Positions 1-5,599 of a stretch of DNA of 9,157 bases are shown in pieces; position 1 is the first letter of the stretch; each line of letters begins with the position of its first letter. Both the position numbers and the translations under genes were made by a program. The notes under the pieces are model-generated. The model saw only the letters and a list, made by a program, of their open reading frames with translations. It did no database searches and was not told the origin of the DNA. The stretch comes from Candidatus Elusimicrobium euhamitermitis (GTDB taxonomy: Bacteria > Elusimicrobiota > Elusimicrobia > Elusimicrobiales > Elusimicrobiaceae), in contig JAIRUU010000105.1 of NCBI GenBank assembly GCA_031254225.1, positions 1-9,157 of the forward strand. Direction: 5' to 3'.

Positions 1-207
1 GTCCACTTTCTCAAGAGTTTTAGGATTATGCCGCACCGTCGGCCTGGTTGTTACTTTGGTAAAAACCCCGAAGCTGCTTATAATCACTTTGCCGTCCGTC
101 TCAAGCCCTTCTTTAATAATTTCAAAAACTTTTTCAAAAGCCTGCGCCGCGGATTTTTTATCAAGCAGGCTGAGCGACAGTTTGTTGACGATATCTTCTT
201 TTTTCAT
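1..207 (-). CDS. HU/IHF-family DNA-binding protein, 3' part beyond window
   Basis: Sixty-nine codons are visible from the ATG at 207..205; the frame stays open to the left edge, so roughly the last quarter of a normal 90-100 aa protein is missing. The translation begins MKKEDIVNKLSLSLLDKKSA. It shows the HU/IHF pattern: an N-terminal helical pair, then SFGVFT (residues 45-50, the family's GFGxF turn), then RHNPKT (59-64, matching the RNPxT stretch at the DNA-intercalating arm). Known members are small dimeric nucleoid proteins that bend DNA. HU and IHF cannot be separated on this fragment. Upstream on the minus strand, GGAG (218..215) lies 7 nt from the ATG and AGGAGG (226..221) lies 13 nt away, so this gene has an ordinary ribosome-binding site, unlike several neighbours. 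It follows gpsA by 122 bp on the same strand and may have its own promoter in that gap. Confidence 0.88.
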   Translation of the reverse strand, partial: MKKEDIVNKLSLSLLDKKSAAQAFEKVFEIIKEGLETDGKVIISSFGVFTKVTTRPTVRHNPKTLEKVD

Positions 208-230
208 TATAGTACTCCGTCCTCCTTATG

Positions 231-268
231 GCTTTCCTACCCGCCTGCGGGAGAGGACACAGGTGAGG
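231..268. repeat. GC-rich REP-like hairpin between gpsA and the HU gene
   Basis: CCCGC and GCGGG, separated by 2 nt, form a short GC-rich hairpin, followed by a purine-rich stretch containing gagaggacacaggtgaggg. The composition differs from the AT-rich gaps elsewhere in the window. It looks like part of a dispersed intergenic repeat, but no second copy is present here, so the assignment is tentative. Confidence 0.25.
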
Positions 269-329
269 GGTTTGAACACATAATGTAACAAATATCCGCC
301 GTATCCAGCTGGAAAAACTCGTCGTAAAA

Positions 330-1313
330 TCAAAACCCCAGCGCTTTAAGCAAAACTTTTTTATCCGCGCCCTGAATTAAAATCTGCCATATAGCGTCCA
401 AAATCGGCGTCGTCAGGCCGTGTTTGCGCGCAAGGTGGTAAACGCTGCTCACGCTGTCCGCGCCTTCGGCGATAGTTCCCACCTGCTCGCGCGCTTTGTC
501 AAGGCTTAAACCCTGCCCGAGTTTTTCCCCCAGCCTGCGGTTTCTTGAAATTGAAGACATGCCCGTCAAAATAGCGTCCCCCAGGCCGGACAAATTATAA
601 ATGCTTTCCATTTTGCCGCCCTGTACCATGGTAATGGTGGCCATTTCCTGCATGGCCTGCGTAATCAGCGCGGCTTTTGTGTTTGCGCCGTCCCCCAGAC
701 CGTCAAGAATGCCGCAGCCTATGGCGACTACGTTTTTTATCGCGCCGCCGTATTCAACCCCGCGCCTGTCGTCCGACGCAACGGTAACCACCGGCCCGCC
801 GTTAAAGACGGCCGCGGTTTCTTTTACAAGCGCCGCGTCAGGACCGGCGACTAAAATTTTTGTGGGTATCCCCCTTGCCACTTCAAGCGCAAAACTGGGG
901 CCGCTGAACGCCATGGCGCGGTTTTTTAAATGCGGCAGTTCTTCTTCAATCACTTCGCACACAGTTTTGAAAGTGCCGTCTTCCAGACCCTTTGACGCGC
1001 TGACCACGGTTATCTTGCGGCCGTCAAGCAGCGGTTTTATCTGTTTGCAAAAATTCCTCACGCTTTTGGAAGAGATTACAAAAATAAGCATGTCCGCGTT
1101 TGTTACGGCGGCCGGCAGCCCGCGCTCAAGTTTAATATTTTCGTGCAGTTTAAAATTTTCTATGTTCGGGTGCAGGCGGGTGGAGGAAAGTTTGTCAAAA
1201 AGTTCTTCATAATATTCCCACAAAGTAATTTTATAGCCCCTGCCGGCCAGGTGCTGGGCCAGCACGCTGCCCCATACGCCCGCGCCAAAAACGGTGATAT
1301 TATTTATTTTCAT
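330..1313 (-). CDS. gpsA: NAD(P)-dependent glycerol-3-phosphate dehydrogenase
   Basis: A 327-aa cytosolic enzyme that reduces dihydroxyacetone phosphate to sn-glycerol 3-phosphate, the backbone of phospholipids. Visible motifs are the N-terminal Rossmann loop GAGVWGS (residues 10-16), SASKGLE (K108), SGPSFALE (137-144), GGAIKN with the presumed catalytic lysine K193, and the C-terminal GLGDAILTG...SRNRRLG region (from 243). Length and motif order are normal for the family. The frame also extends to a TTG at 1340, but the ATG at 1313 is preferred because it places the nucleotide-binding loop directly at the N-terminus, as in known GpsA. No convincing Shine-Dalgarno precedes it. The start lies 14 bases inside the end of plsY, so translational coupling is likely. 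PlsY uses the product, so the two neighbours form a metabolic pair. Confidence 0.96.
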   Translation of the reverse strand: MKINNITVFGAGVWGSVLAQHLAGRGYKITLWEYYEELFDKLSSTRLHPNIENFKLHENIKLERGLPAAVTNADMLIFVISSKSVRNFCKQIKPLLDGRKITVVSASKGLEDGTFKTVCEVIEEELPHLKNRAMAFSGPSFALEVARGIPTKILVAGPDAALVKETAAVFNGGPVVTVASDDRRGVEYGGAIKNVVAIGCGILDGLGDGANTKAALITQAMQEMATITMVQGGKMESIYNLSGLGDAILTGMSSISRNRRLGEKLGQGLSLDKAREQVGTIAEGADSVSSVYHLARKHGLTTPILDAIWQILIQGADKKVLLKALGF

Positions 1314-1935
1314 TTTGTCTTTTTTTGGAGCCGTCTTCAAAATTAAGTTCTTTCTTTTGCATAAGACGTTTCATGTTGGGAATATGTTTGTAGATTACTA
1401 CTAAGCCCACTAGCGTGGCAACTATGTCAACCGCAACGGGCTGATGGCCTATAAAATATGAAGACAGCGGCAAAACCGCCGCCGCAATAATTGAGCCCAC
1501 GGAAATGTGCCCGCTGTACCAGACGGCAAGCGCGAAAACCGCAAAGGCTATCATAGTGGGTATAGGCAGCAGCGCGCCGAAAACGCCGGCCGCCGTGGCC
1601 ACCCCTTTGCCGCCGCGGAATTTCAGAAACAGCGTCCACATATGGCCGACTATGGCCAGCGTCCCGCAAACCGCCGCAAAAGTATAGTCTCCCGGGAAAA
1701 AATAAAAAGCGAGCCTGACGCAGATATAACCTTTCAGCGCGTCTATAATAAAAGTGGCCCAACCAGCCTTTGCGCCTACCGTGCGGTAAACGTTAGCCGC
1801 GCCGGGATTGCCGGACCCCATTGTGCGTATATCCACGCCCAGCACTTTGCGCGTTATCAGATAACCGGACGGAATACCGCCCAAAAAATAACTGACAACA
1901 GCAAGCCCAGCCATCAAAATTAATTTAGTGTTCAT
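1300..1935 (-). CDS. plsY: Acyl-phosphate:glycerol-3-phosphate acyltransferase
   Basis: A 211-aa polytopic inner-membrane enzyme that transfers an acyl group from acyl phosphate to the sn-1 position of glycerol 3-phosphate, giving lysophosphatidate. The three family motifs are present in order: GSGNPGAAN (residues 40-48), KFRGGKGVATAAG (105-117) and KHIPN (183-187). Hydrophobic segments lie around 5-27, 58-80, 84-104, 112-140 and 145-182. After the last motif there is a charged tail rich in K, E and N. The ATG at 1935 lies 12 bp after the stop of the upstream channel gene. Those 12 bases contain TATAAT ending 6 nt before the ATG and no Shine-Dalgarno sequence. The gene overlaps gpsA by 14 bases. 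Gene order and pathway logic agree with the assignment. Confidence 0.96.
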   Translation of the reverse strand: MNTKLILMAGLAVVSYFLGGIPSGYLITRKVLGVDIRTMGSGNPGAANVYRTVGAKAGWATFIIDALKGYICVRLAFYFFPGDYTFAAVCGTLAIVGHMWTLFLKFRGGKGVATAAGVFGALLPIPTMIAFAVFALAVWYSGHISVGSIIAAAVLPLSSYFIGHQPVAVDIVATLVGLVVIYKHIPNMKRLMQKKELNFEDGSKKRQNENK

Positions 1936-1947
1936 TTTTATATTATA
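1936..1947 (-). promoter_or_regulatory. TATAAT immediately upstream of plsY
   Basis: On the minus strand, TATAAT at 1947..1942 is followed by six bases and the plsY ATG. A promoter -10 at this distance would start transcription on or next to the ATG, giving a leaderless mRNA. There is no recognisable -35 about 17 bp upstream. The element could instead be an AU-rich, unstructured translation-initiation region within the channel-plsY transcript. Confidence 0.4.
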
Positions 1948-3201
1948 TTAAATCTTTAACGGGGTTTTTGCGGCAAGAGAACTGATGTCGGCGCTGCTCG
2001 GATTCTGGAAAGGCCTTAAATCAAAATCTTTCATAGCGGAAAACAGATGGTCAAACAAATCGCTCTGGTACGCCTCATACTCCAGCCAGACAACCGTGTT
2101 TGTAAAACAGTAAATTTCAAGCGGCAGGCCCTGCGGCCCGGGCTCAAGCTGGCGCACCATTGACGTAAATTTTTTATGTATATATTCCCTGCTTTTAATA
2201 TACGCGGCGCAGTAGGCGCGGAACGTGCCTATGTTCGTCAGGTTGCGGCCGTTGATAATAGCTTCCGTCACGTTATGGTGGGAATTATATTCCAAAATTT
2301 CTTTTTCTTTGGCTTCAAGATAGTCGGACAAAAGCTCTATTTTTTTAAGTTTTTTGAGCATTTCCGCGTCAACAAATTTTATGGTCTGCAAATCAATATT
2401 GACAGCGCGTTTTATGCGTCTGCCGCCGGACTCGCTCATTCCGCGCCAGTTTTTAAAAGAAGACGAAATCAAATCATAGGCAGGCACGCTGACAATGGTT
2501 TTGTCCCAGTTCTGCACGCGCACCGTGGTAAGCGAAATATCAATAACGTCCCCGTCCGCGCCGTGCGCCGGCACTTCAATCCAGTCCCCTATGCGAAGCA
2601 TGTCGTTCATGGAAAGCTGGAAACTGGCAGTAAGCCCCAAAATAGGGTCCTTAAACACAAGCATTAACACGGAAGCTATTACGCCCAAAGAGGCTATAAA
2701 AAACATCGGCTCCTTGCCGAAGAACGACGCAACTATAATAAGTATGCCGAAAAAATTTATTAAGATTTTTAAAGCCTGCGTTATGCCTTTGACCGGCATA
2801 TTGGGGTTATTGCCGTAAAAGTGCGTGATAATGCTTAAAACTTTATTAATCATTATCAGTATGCAGATTTGGATATACGCGTTTAAAAGTTTTGCGCCGA
2901 ACGCGCTGAACTTTTCATACTGCTCCGGAAAAAAGAAACTTATGAAAGTGCCTACTATAAGACCCGCGATAAGGTACCCGACGGCGGCAAAAAAATTACC
3001 GCCGCGCAGCGCGCCGTGCCACTTTTCAAAACGGCCTTTAAAAATTTTGTCTATTATATACTTCTCGGAAACCGCGCGGCACAAATAACCCATGAACCAC
3101 AAAACCAGAATAAAAACTATAACGCTGATAAGCTTGGCCAAAATTACCGCGTATTTGTCCGGCGTGTTAAGAATGGTAAAAAGTTTTAAAATAAGCTCCA
3201 T
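1948..3201 (-). CDS. ybdG: YbdG-type (MscS superfamily) mechanosensitive channel
   Basis: A 417-aa inner-membrane protein, close to the roughly 415 aa of Escherichia coli YbdG, a miniconductance channel linked to osmotic stress. Hydrophobic segments lie near residues 17-41, 72-91, 103-128, 141-161 and 166-185. The last is the pore-type helix, which runs into the MscS signature FKDPILGLTASFQL (183-196). The cytosolic domain carries RIGDWIEVPAHGADGDVIDI (203-222), TTVRVQNWDKTIVSVP and NWRGMSESGGRRIKRAVNID (251-270). The latter two are strongly reminiscent of the YbdG branch rather than of short MscS. Known family members open under membrane tension and release solutes. The ATG at 3201 has no Shine-Dalgarno; TATAAT ends 6 nt before it. 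The gene diverges from a lipoprotein gene across 29 bp and is probably the first gene of the channel-plsY-gpsA unit. Confidence 0.9.
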   Translation of the reverse strand: MELILKLFTILNTPDKYAVILAKLISVIVFILVLWFMGYLCRAVSEKYIIDKIFKGRFEKWHGALRGGNFFAAVGYLIAGLIVGTFISFFFPEQYEKFSAFGAKLLNAYIQICILIMINKVLSIITHFYGNNPNMPVKGITQALKILINFFGILIIVASFFGKEPMFFIASLGVIASVLMLVFKDPILGLTASFQLSMNDMLRIGDWIEVPAHGADGDVIDISLTTVRVQNWDKTIVSVPAYDLISSSFKNWRGMSESGGRRIKRAVNIDLQTIKFVDAEMLKKLKKIELLSDYLEAKEKEILEYNSHHNVTEAIINGRNLTNIGTFRAYCAAYIKSREYIHKKFTSMVRQLEPGPQGLPLEIYCFTNTVVWLEYEAYQSDLFDHLFSAMKDFDLRPFQNPSSADISSLAAKTPLKI

Positions 3202-3230
3202 AATTTTATTATATTATATAATTCAAATAT
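3202..3230. promoter_or_regulatory. 29-bp divergent promoter, channel / lipoprotein
   Basis: The whole gap is A/T except for one C. It contains the 10-bp palindrome ATTATATAAT (3213-3222). On the plus strand TATAAT (3217-3222) ends 8 nt before the lipoprotein ATG. On the minus strand two overlapping TATAAT copies occur (3218..3213 and 3213..3208), the second ending 6 nt before the channel ATG. No -35 hexamer is evident on either side, and any -35 would have to lie inside the opposite coding region. Leaderless transcription in both directions is the simplest reading. Confidence 0.55.
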
Positions 3231-4121
3231 ATGAAAAAGTCTTTTTTGGCCATATGCGTTTTATTCGCGGCGGGCTGCTCAAACCCTCTGACGTATGATT
3301 CGGCTTACGCGTCCAACAAAAACTGGCTGGAAGTGGTAACCGATAAAAAAGACTGGGAAGGAAACCAGACGGATTCCTACTACAAATTCCATTTCAAATT
3401 TCTGCCGCCGGACGCGGCGGCGCGCGTAAACAATAATTTTAACTGCATTAACCAGTGCTGCTGGCGCAGCGGCACGCCGGAAGTTATTTTAGATTTTAAC
3501 GCCGGCTTTAAACAAGACCTTGAAGAAAACGGCACGGCCAAATTTTATACGCCCGGGAAAATAAAAATCAAAATTAAATATTCAAGCGTTCTGGGCCTCA
3601 TTACCGCAAGCGTGACGCCGGCCGGCGCGATAAAGCGGGACGGCACCATAAAACTTAAATATAAAGAAGAGGTTAACCCCGCGGTAACCGCGCGCCTTGC
3701 CGCCATGCGGGCCGCAAAACAGGACGCCGCGGACGCGCAGGCTAATATAGCCGCGCAGCGCGAGTTACAGTTAAAAGCGCAGGCGGACGCGGAAACAAAA
3801 CGGCTGACATATGAGGCGGATAAAAACAGAAGCGTTGATTACATAAAAAGAATTTACGGCCGCGCAATTGACGAATATCTTTATAATCTTGATTTGGCGC
3901 AGCGCAAAAAAGGTTATGTGCTGCTTAACGCCGAGAAAGAGTGGAAAGTAATTCCGCTCGGCAATAATTTTTTGGTAAACTGCACGTCAAAATCAAAACT
4001 CGGCAAAACGCAGAATACTTTGAAAGATTATCCCATAGACTGCGGCGCGTGGCTGGTTGATTTAAATAACGCCTCAGTCAAACCCTACGACGCGCTGGCG
4101 GCGCAGATAGCAGCGAAATAA
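3231..4121 (+). CDS. Unrecognised outer-membrane-type lipoprotein with central coiled coil
   Basis: The product has 296 aa and no family was recognised. The N-terminus MKKSFLAICVLFAAGC is a typical lipoprotein signal with cleavage before C16. Serine at +2 suggests retention in the outer membrane. Residues about 30-145 are rich in aromatic and beta-type sequence and include a Cys cluster (C72, C76, C77). Residues about 150-205 are Ala/Gln/Lys/Glu-rich with long runs lacking proline or glycine, so probably a helical or coiled-coil stalk. The C-terminal part (about 206-296) has two further cysteines (C251, C271), which could form a disulfide in the periplasm. The ATG at 3231 lacks a Shine-Dalgarno but has TATAAT ending 8 nt upstream. 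The gene diverges from the channel and converges on the pilin, so it forms a single-gene transcription unit. Context does not reveal its role. Confidence 0.85.
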   Translation: MKKSFLAICVLFAAGCSNPLTYDSAYASNKNWLEVVTDKKDWEGNQTDSYYKFHFKFLPPDAAARVNNNFNCINQCCWRSGTPEVILDFNAGFKQDLEENGTAKFYTPGKIKIKIKYSSVLGLITASVTPAGAIKRDGTIKLKYKEEVNPAVTARLAAMRAAKQDAADAQANIAAQRELQLKAQADAETKRLTYEADKNRSVDYIKRIYGRAIDEYLYNLDLAQRKKGYVLLNAEKEWKVIPLGNNFLVNCTSKSKLGKTQNTLKDYPIDCGAWLVDLNNASVKPYDALAAQIAAK

Positions 4122-4135
4122 GCCGCGCGGTTATT
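4117..4135. terminator. Compact bidirectional terminator between convergent genes
   Basis: AATAA (4117-4121) pairs with TTATT (4131-4135) around the self-complementary CCGCGCGG (4123-4130), with one bulged G. The structure includes the stop codons of both convergent genes, which are only 9 bp apart. Further Ts follow on the plus strand. The stem is short, so function as a terminator is plausible but not certain. Confidence 0.4.
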
Positions 4136-4655
4136 TTATTGAGTAATAATTCCAGCCGCTCGTATTCTGTGAAAAAGTCCCTCCCAAATACATACATAAA
4201 TTGTTGGCGGCCGTATCATTTAACTCGGCAAGACACTGGATTATATTATTGTTTGCATTCGGACATATTTCATATCTAACCGGCTGCTTGACAACCCCGG
4301 ACGAGCTTCTTATACAAAAATTCACTATTCTCAAATCATAATCCCAGTATTGCGCCTGCGCGTTATATTCGGTGGTATAATTAACGTTAGGAATTTCAAT
4401 ATCCAAATCCGCGAACTTCGGGCGGTTTGACGAGGCGGTGTCCCCGTTTTGGAGACGCCATGAGTCCACGGCGGTTTTTAAAGCCCTTGCATGAATTAAG
4501 GCTTCGGCGGCACGGCTTCTTAAAACTGCTCTTTTATACTGAGGCAGCGCTATTGCGGCAAGAATGCCGATAATAAGGACGACGACAAGCAGTTCAATCA
4601 GAGTAAACGCGCTTTCGTTTCCCTTCGGCGCGGCGAACGTATATAATTTTTTCAT
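4131..4655 (-). CDS. Type IV pilin / pseudopilin
   Basis: A 174-aa prepilin. The signature AFTLIELLVVVLIIGILAAIALPQY (residues 16-40) is the class III signal: a 16-residue charged leader, prepilin-peptidase cleavage before F17, the conserved glutamate at mature position 5 (E21), then the hydrophobic helix that packs in the filament. The residue before the cleavage site is alanine instead of the usual glycine. The globular domain has four cysteines (C114, C131, C141, C154), enough for two disulfides. Its YxT/aromatic-rich body resembles major or minor pilins of Gram-negative bacteria, but pilin and pseudopilin cannot be separated from sequence alone. No assembly genes (ATPase, PilC, PilD) lie nearby, so it must rely on machinery encoded elsewhere. 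It lacks a Shine-Dalgarno; TATAAT ends 7 nt before the ATG and a matching -35 is present. Confidence 0.93.
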   Translation of the reverse strand: MKKLYTFAAPKGNESAFTLIELLVVVLIIGILAAIALPQYKRAVLRSRAAEALIHARALKTAVDSWRLQNGDTASSNRPKFADLDIEIPNVNYTTEYNAQAQYWDYDLRIVNFCIRSSSGVVKQPVRYEICPNANNNIIQCLAELNDTAANNLCMYLGGTFSQNTSGWNYYSIK

Positions 4656-4657
4656 AC

Positions 4658-4707
4658 TACATATTATATACGGGCTCTAATCTAAAAACAAGCGTTTACA
4701 TATTATA
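4658..4707. repeat. Duplicated 11-mer containing TATAAT upstream of the pilin
   Basis: The 11-mer TACATATTATA (plus-strand sense) occurs exactly at 4658-4668 and 4697-4707, 39 bp apart. Read on the minus strand, each copy contains TATAAT. The downstream copy is the predicted pilin -10; the other could be a second start site or the remains of a promoter duplication. Confidence 0.5.
4663..4691 (-). promoter_or_regulatory. Pilin promoter
   Basis: On the minus strand, TTGTTT (4691..4686) and TATAAT (4668..4663) are separated by 17 bp, good sigma-70 geometry. The predicted start is within a base or two of the pilin ATG at 4655, implying a leaderless or nearly leaderless mRNA. Confidence 0.55.
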
Positions 4708-4737
4708 TTTAACGTCTGGAGACATACGTCAGAATTT

Positions 4738-5253
4738 TTAATATACCGCTTCCCAGTTTCTGTTGGTAATAGTAAACTGCACGCGGCGGTTGGTCTGCCG
4801 GCCTTCGGGGCTGCCGTCCAAAGTCAACGGCCGGCGTTTGCCGTAGCCGTAGGCTTTGATGGAGTCGGGATAAACGCCGCGGCTTACAATGTAACTTTTA
4901 ATAGCCATGGCGCGCGACGCGCTCAGCCAGTCATTATATTCGTCCGACCCTAAATAGTCCGTATGCCCCTCAACAATAAGTTTAATATCGGGGTTAGGCA
5001 CCATAAAAGCGGCGACTTTATCCAAAATAGGATACGCGCTTGACGCAAGGCGTATTGAATCAAACTCAAACTCCACGGTCGGAATATTACCGCTGCGCAG
5101 CATGTCGGCCGAGGACTGCTTTGCCCATTTGGCGTTTTTACGCTGTTCCCTTTTTATAACGGGATCCTGCGTGTTTTTTGTATTTTGATTACCGCCGGAA
5201 CAAGCGGCAAAAACCAAAATAAACGCCAGCAAAAAAATTTTGAGATGTTTCAT
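4738..5253 (-). CDS. OmpA/Pal-type peptidoglycan-associated lipoprotein
   Basis: A 171-aa protein with a lipoprotein signal ending VFAAC (C18, serine at +2, so probably in the outer membrane). A short linker of about 40 residues rich in N, K and Q is followed by a complete OmpA C-terminal domain (about 58-165). Key family features are FEFDS (62-66), the peptidoglycan-contacting GHTDYLGSDEYN (96-107, with D99), LSASRA (110-115, R114) and NRRV (155-158). Known domains of this type bind diaminopimelate in peptidoglycan and tie the outer membrane to the wall. It resembles Pal in length and order, but no tol genes are adjacent, so the name pal is not assigned. Translation uses GGGAG (5264..5260), 6 nt before the ATG. 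A good sigma-70 promoter lies just upstream and overlaps a DnaA-box-like nonamer. Confidence 0.92.
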   Translation of the reverse strand: MKHLKIFLLAFILVFAACSGGNQNTKNTQDPVIKREQRKNAKWAKQSSADMLRSGNIPTVEFEFDSIRLASSAYPILDKVAAFMVPNPDIKLIVEGHTDYLGSDEYNDWLSASRAMAIKSYIVSRGVYPDSIKAYGYGKRRPLTLDGSPEGRQTNRRVQFTITNRNWEAVY

Positions 5254-5270
5254 AAAAATCTCCCGAGTTT

Positions 5271-5299
5271 ATTATACCAGCTTTATCAACACTTATCAA
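5271..5299 (-). promoter_or_regulatory. Promoter of the OmpA-type lipoprotein gene
   Basis: On the minus strand, TTGATA (5299..5294) and TATAAT (5276..5271) are 17 bp apart, near-consensus sigma-70 spacing. Transcription would start around 5264, giving a leader of about 10 nt that contains the GGGAG ribosome-binding site. The -35 lies inside a DnaA-box-like nonamer (5293-5301), so DnaA binding there would be expected to occlude it. Confidence 0.65.
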
Positions 5300-5353
5300 C
5301 AGCCTGTTGATAATCTGTTCATAAAGCGGTTATATTCCTGTTTTTACTGCGCA

Positions 5354-5376
5354 AAATACTAATTTTTAAAGTATTT
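5354..5376. repeat. AT-rich inverted repeat within the DnaA-box region
   Basis: AAATACT (5354-5360) pairs with AGTATTT (5370-5376) around a 9-nt A/T loop. It is too weak for a convincing terminator and may simply be part of an AT-rich unwinding segment between the two groups of DnaA-like boxes. Confidence 0.3.
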
Positions 5377-5506
5377 CTTGTTTTCCCAGCCTTAAAACCT
5401 GTTGATAACCGCCAAAAACTGTGGATAAGTACACCCAAAGCCAAGTTTTTCTATAGTAAAAACCTTGTTGACAGCTTAAAACTCCCCGACGGACGCGTCA
5501 ATACAA

Positions 5507-5524
5507 ATGTGGTTTAAACCACAT
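5507..5524. repeat. 18-bp perfect palindrome
   Basis: ATGTGGTTTAAACCACAT is a perfect 18-bp palindrome with no spacer, located about 80 bp from the consensus DnaA box. The symmetry is that of a site for a dimeric DNA-binding protein. The nearest genes are the OmpA-type lipoprotein (start 254 bp away) and the 3' end of the esterase-like gene, so it is not placed like a simple operator for either. An origin-associated or nucleoid-protein site is possible. Confidence 0.6.
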
Positions 5525-5599
5525 AACTAAAAATTATCATAAAAATTTGTTGACAAACCCGGAATTTTGTTGATATTTTTAGCTTTTCAGAGGCGTTTT

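Larger units (their letters stand above)
5283..5576. other. DnaA-box-like cluster; candidate replication origin
   Basis: This lies in the only gene-free stretch over 300 bp (5254-5599). TTATCAACA occurs on the plus strand at 5283-5291 and 5293-5301, spaced 10 bp, about one helical turn. On the minus strand it occurs at 5305-5313 and 5400-5408. One exact consensus DnaA box, TTATCCACA, lies on the minus strand at 5420-5428. Weaker matches are at 5316-5324, 5466-5474, 5548-5556 and 5568-5576. Copies at 5293-5302 and 5304-5313 form a 21-bp inverted repeat. AT-rich tracts (about 5353-5380 and 5525-5549) could serve as unwinding regions. Most copies have A where the consensus has C at position 6. 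Alternatives are a DnaA-regulated promoter or a DnaA titration site. The dnaA gene is not in the window. Confidence 0.5.

Noticed and set aside
601..1212. Long open frame on the plus strand (203 codons) opposite gpsA
   Set aside because: It lies wholly antisense to a gene with all GpsA motifs, has no ribosome-binding site and its product is low-complexity Ser/Pro/Ala-rich, as expected for a shadow frame.
1311..1340. Upstream TTG start for gpsA, adding nine residues
   Set aside because: The extension is Lys-rich, absent from typical GpsA N-termini and has no good Shine-Dalgarno; the ATG at 1313 fits the family.
1507..1923. 138-codon plus-strand open frame opposite plsY
   Set aside because: It is antisense to the clearly conserved PlsY motifs, and its translation shows no recognisable domain or start signal.
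2176..2667. 163-codon plus-strand open frame opposite the channel gene
   Set aside because: It is a shadow of the conserved cytosolic domain of the YbdG-like protein, with no independent evidence of coding.
5550..5578. TTGACA on the plus strand as a promoter
   Set aside because: There is no acceptable -10 at 16-18 bp and no plus-strand gene follows; the hexamer is part of a degenerate DnaA-like nonamer.
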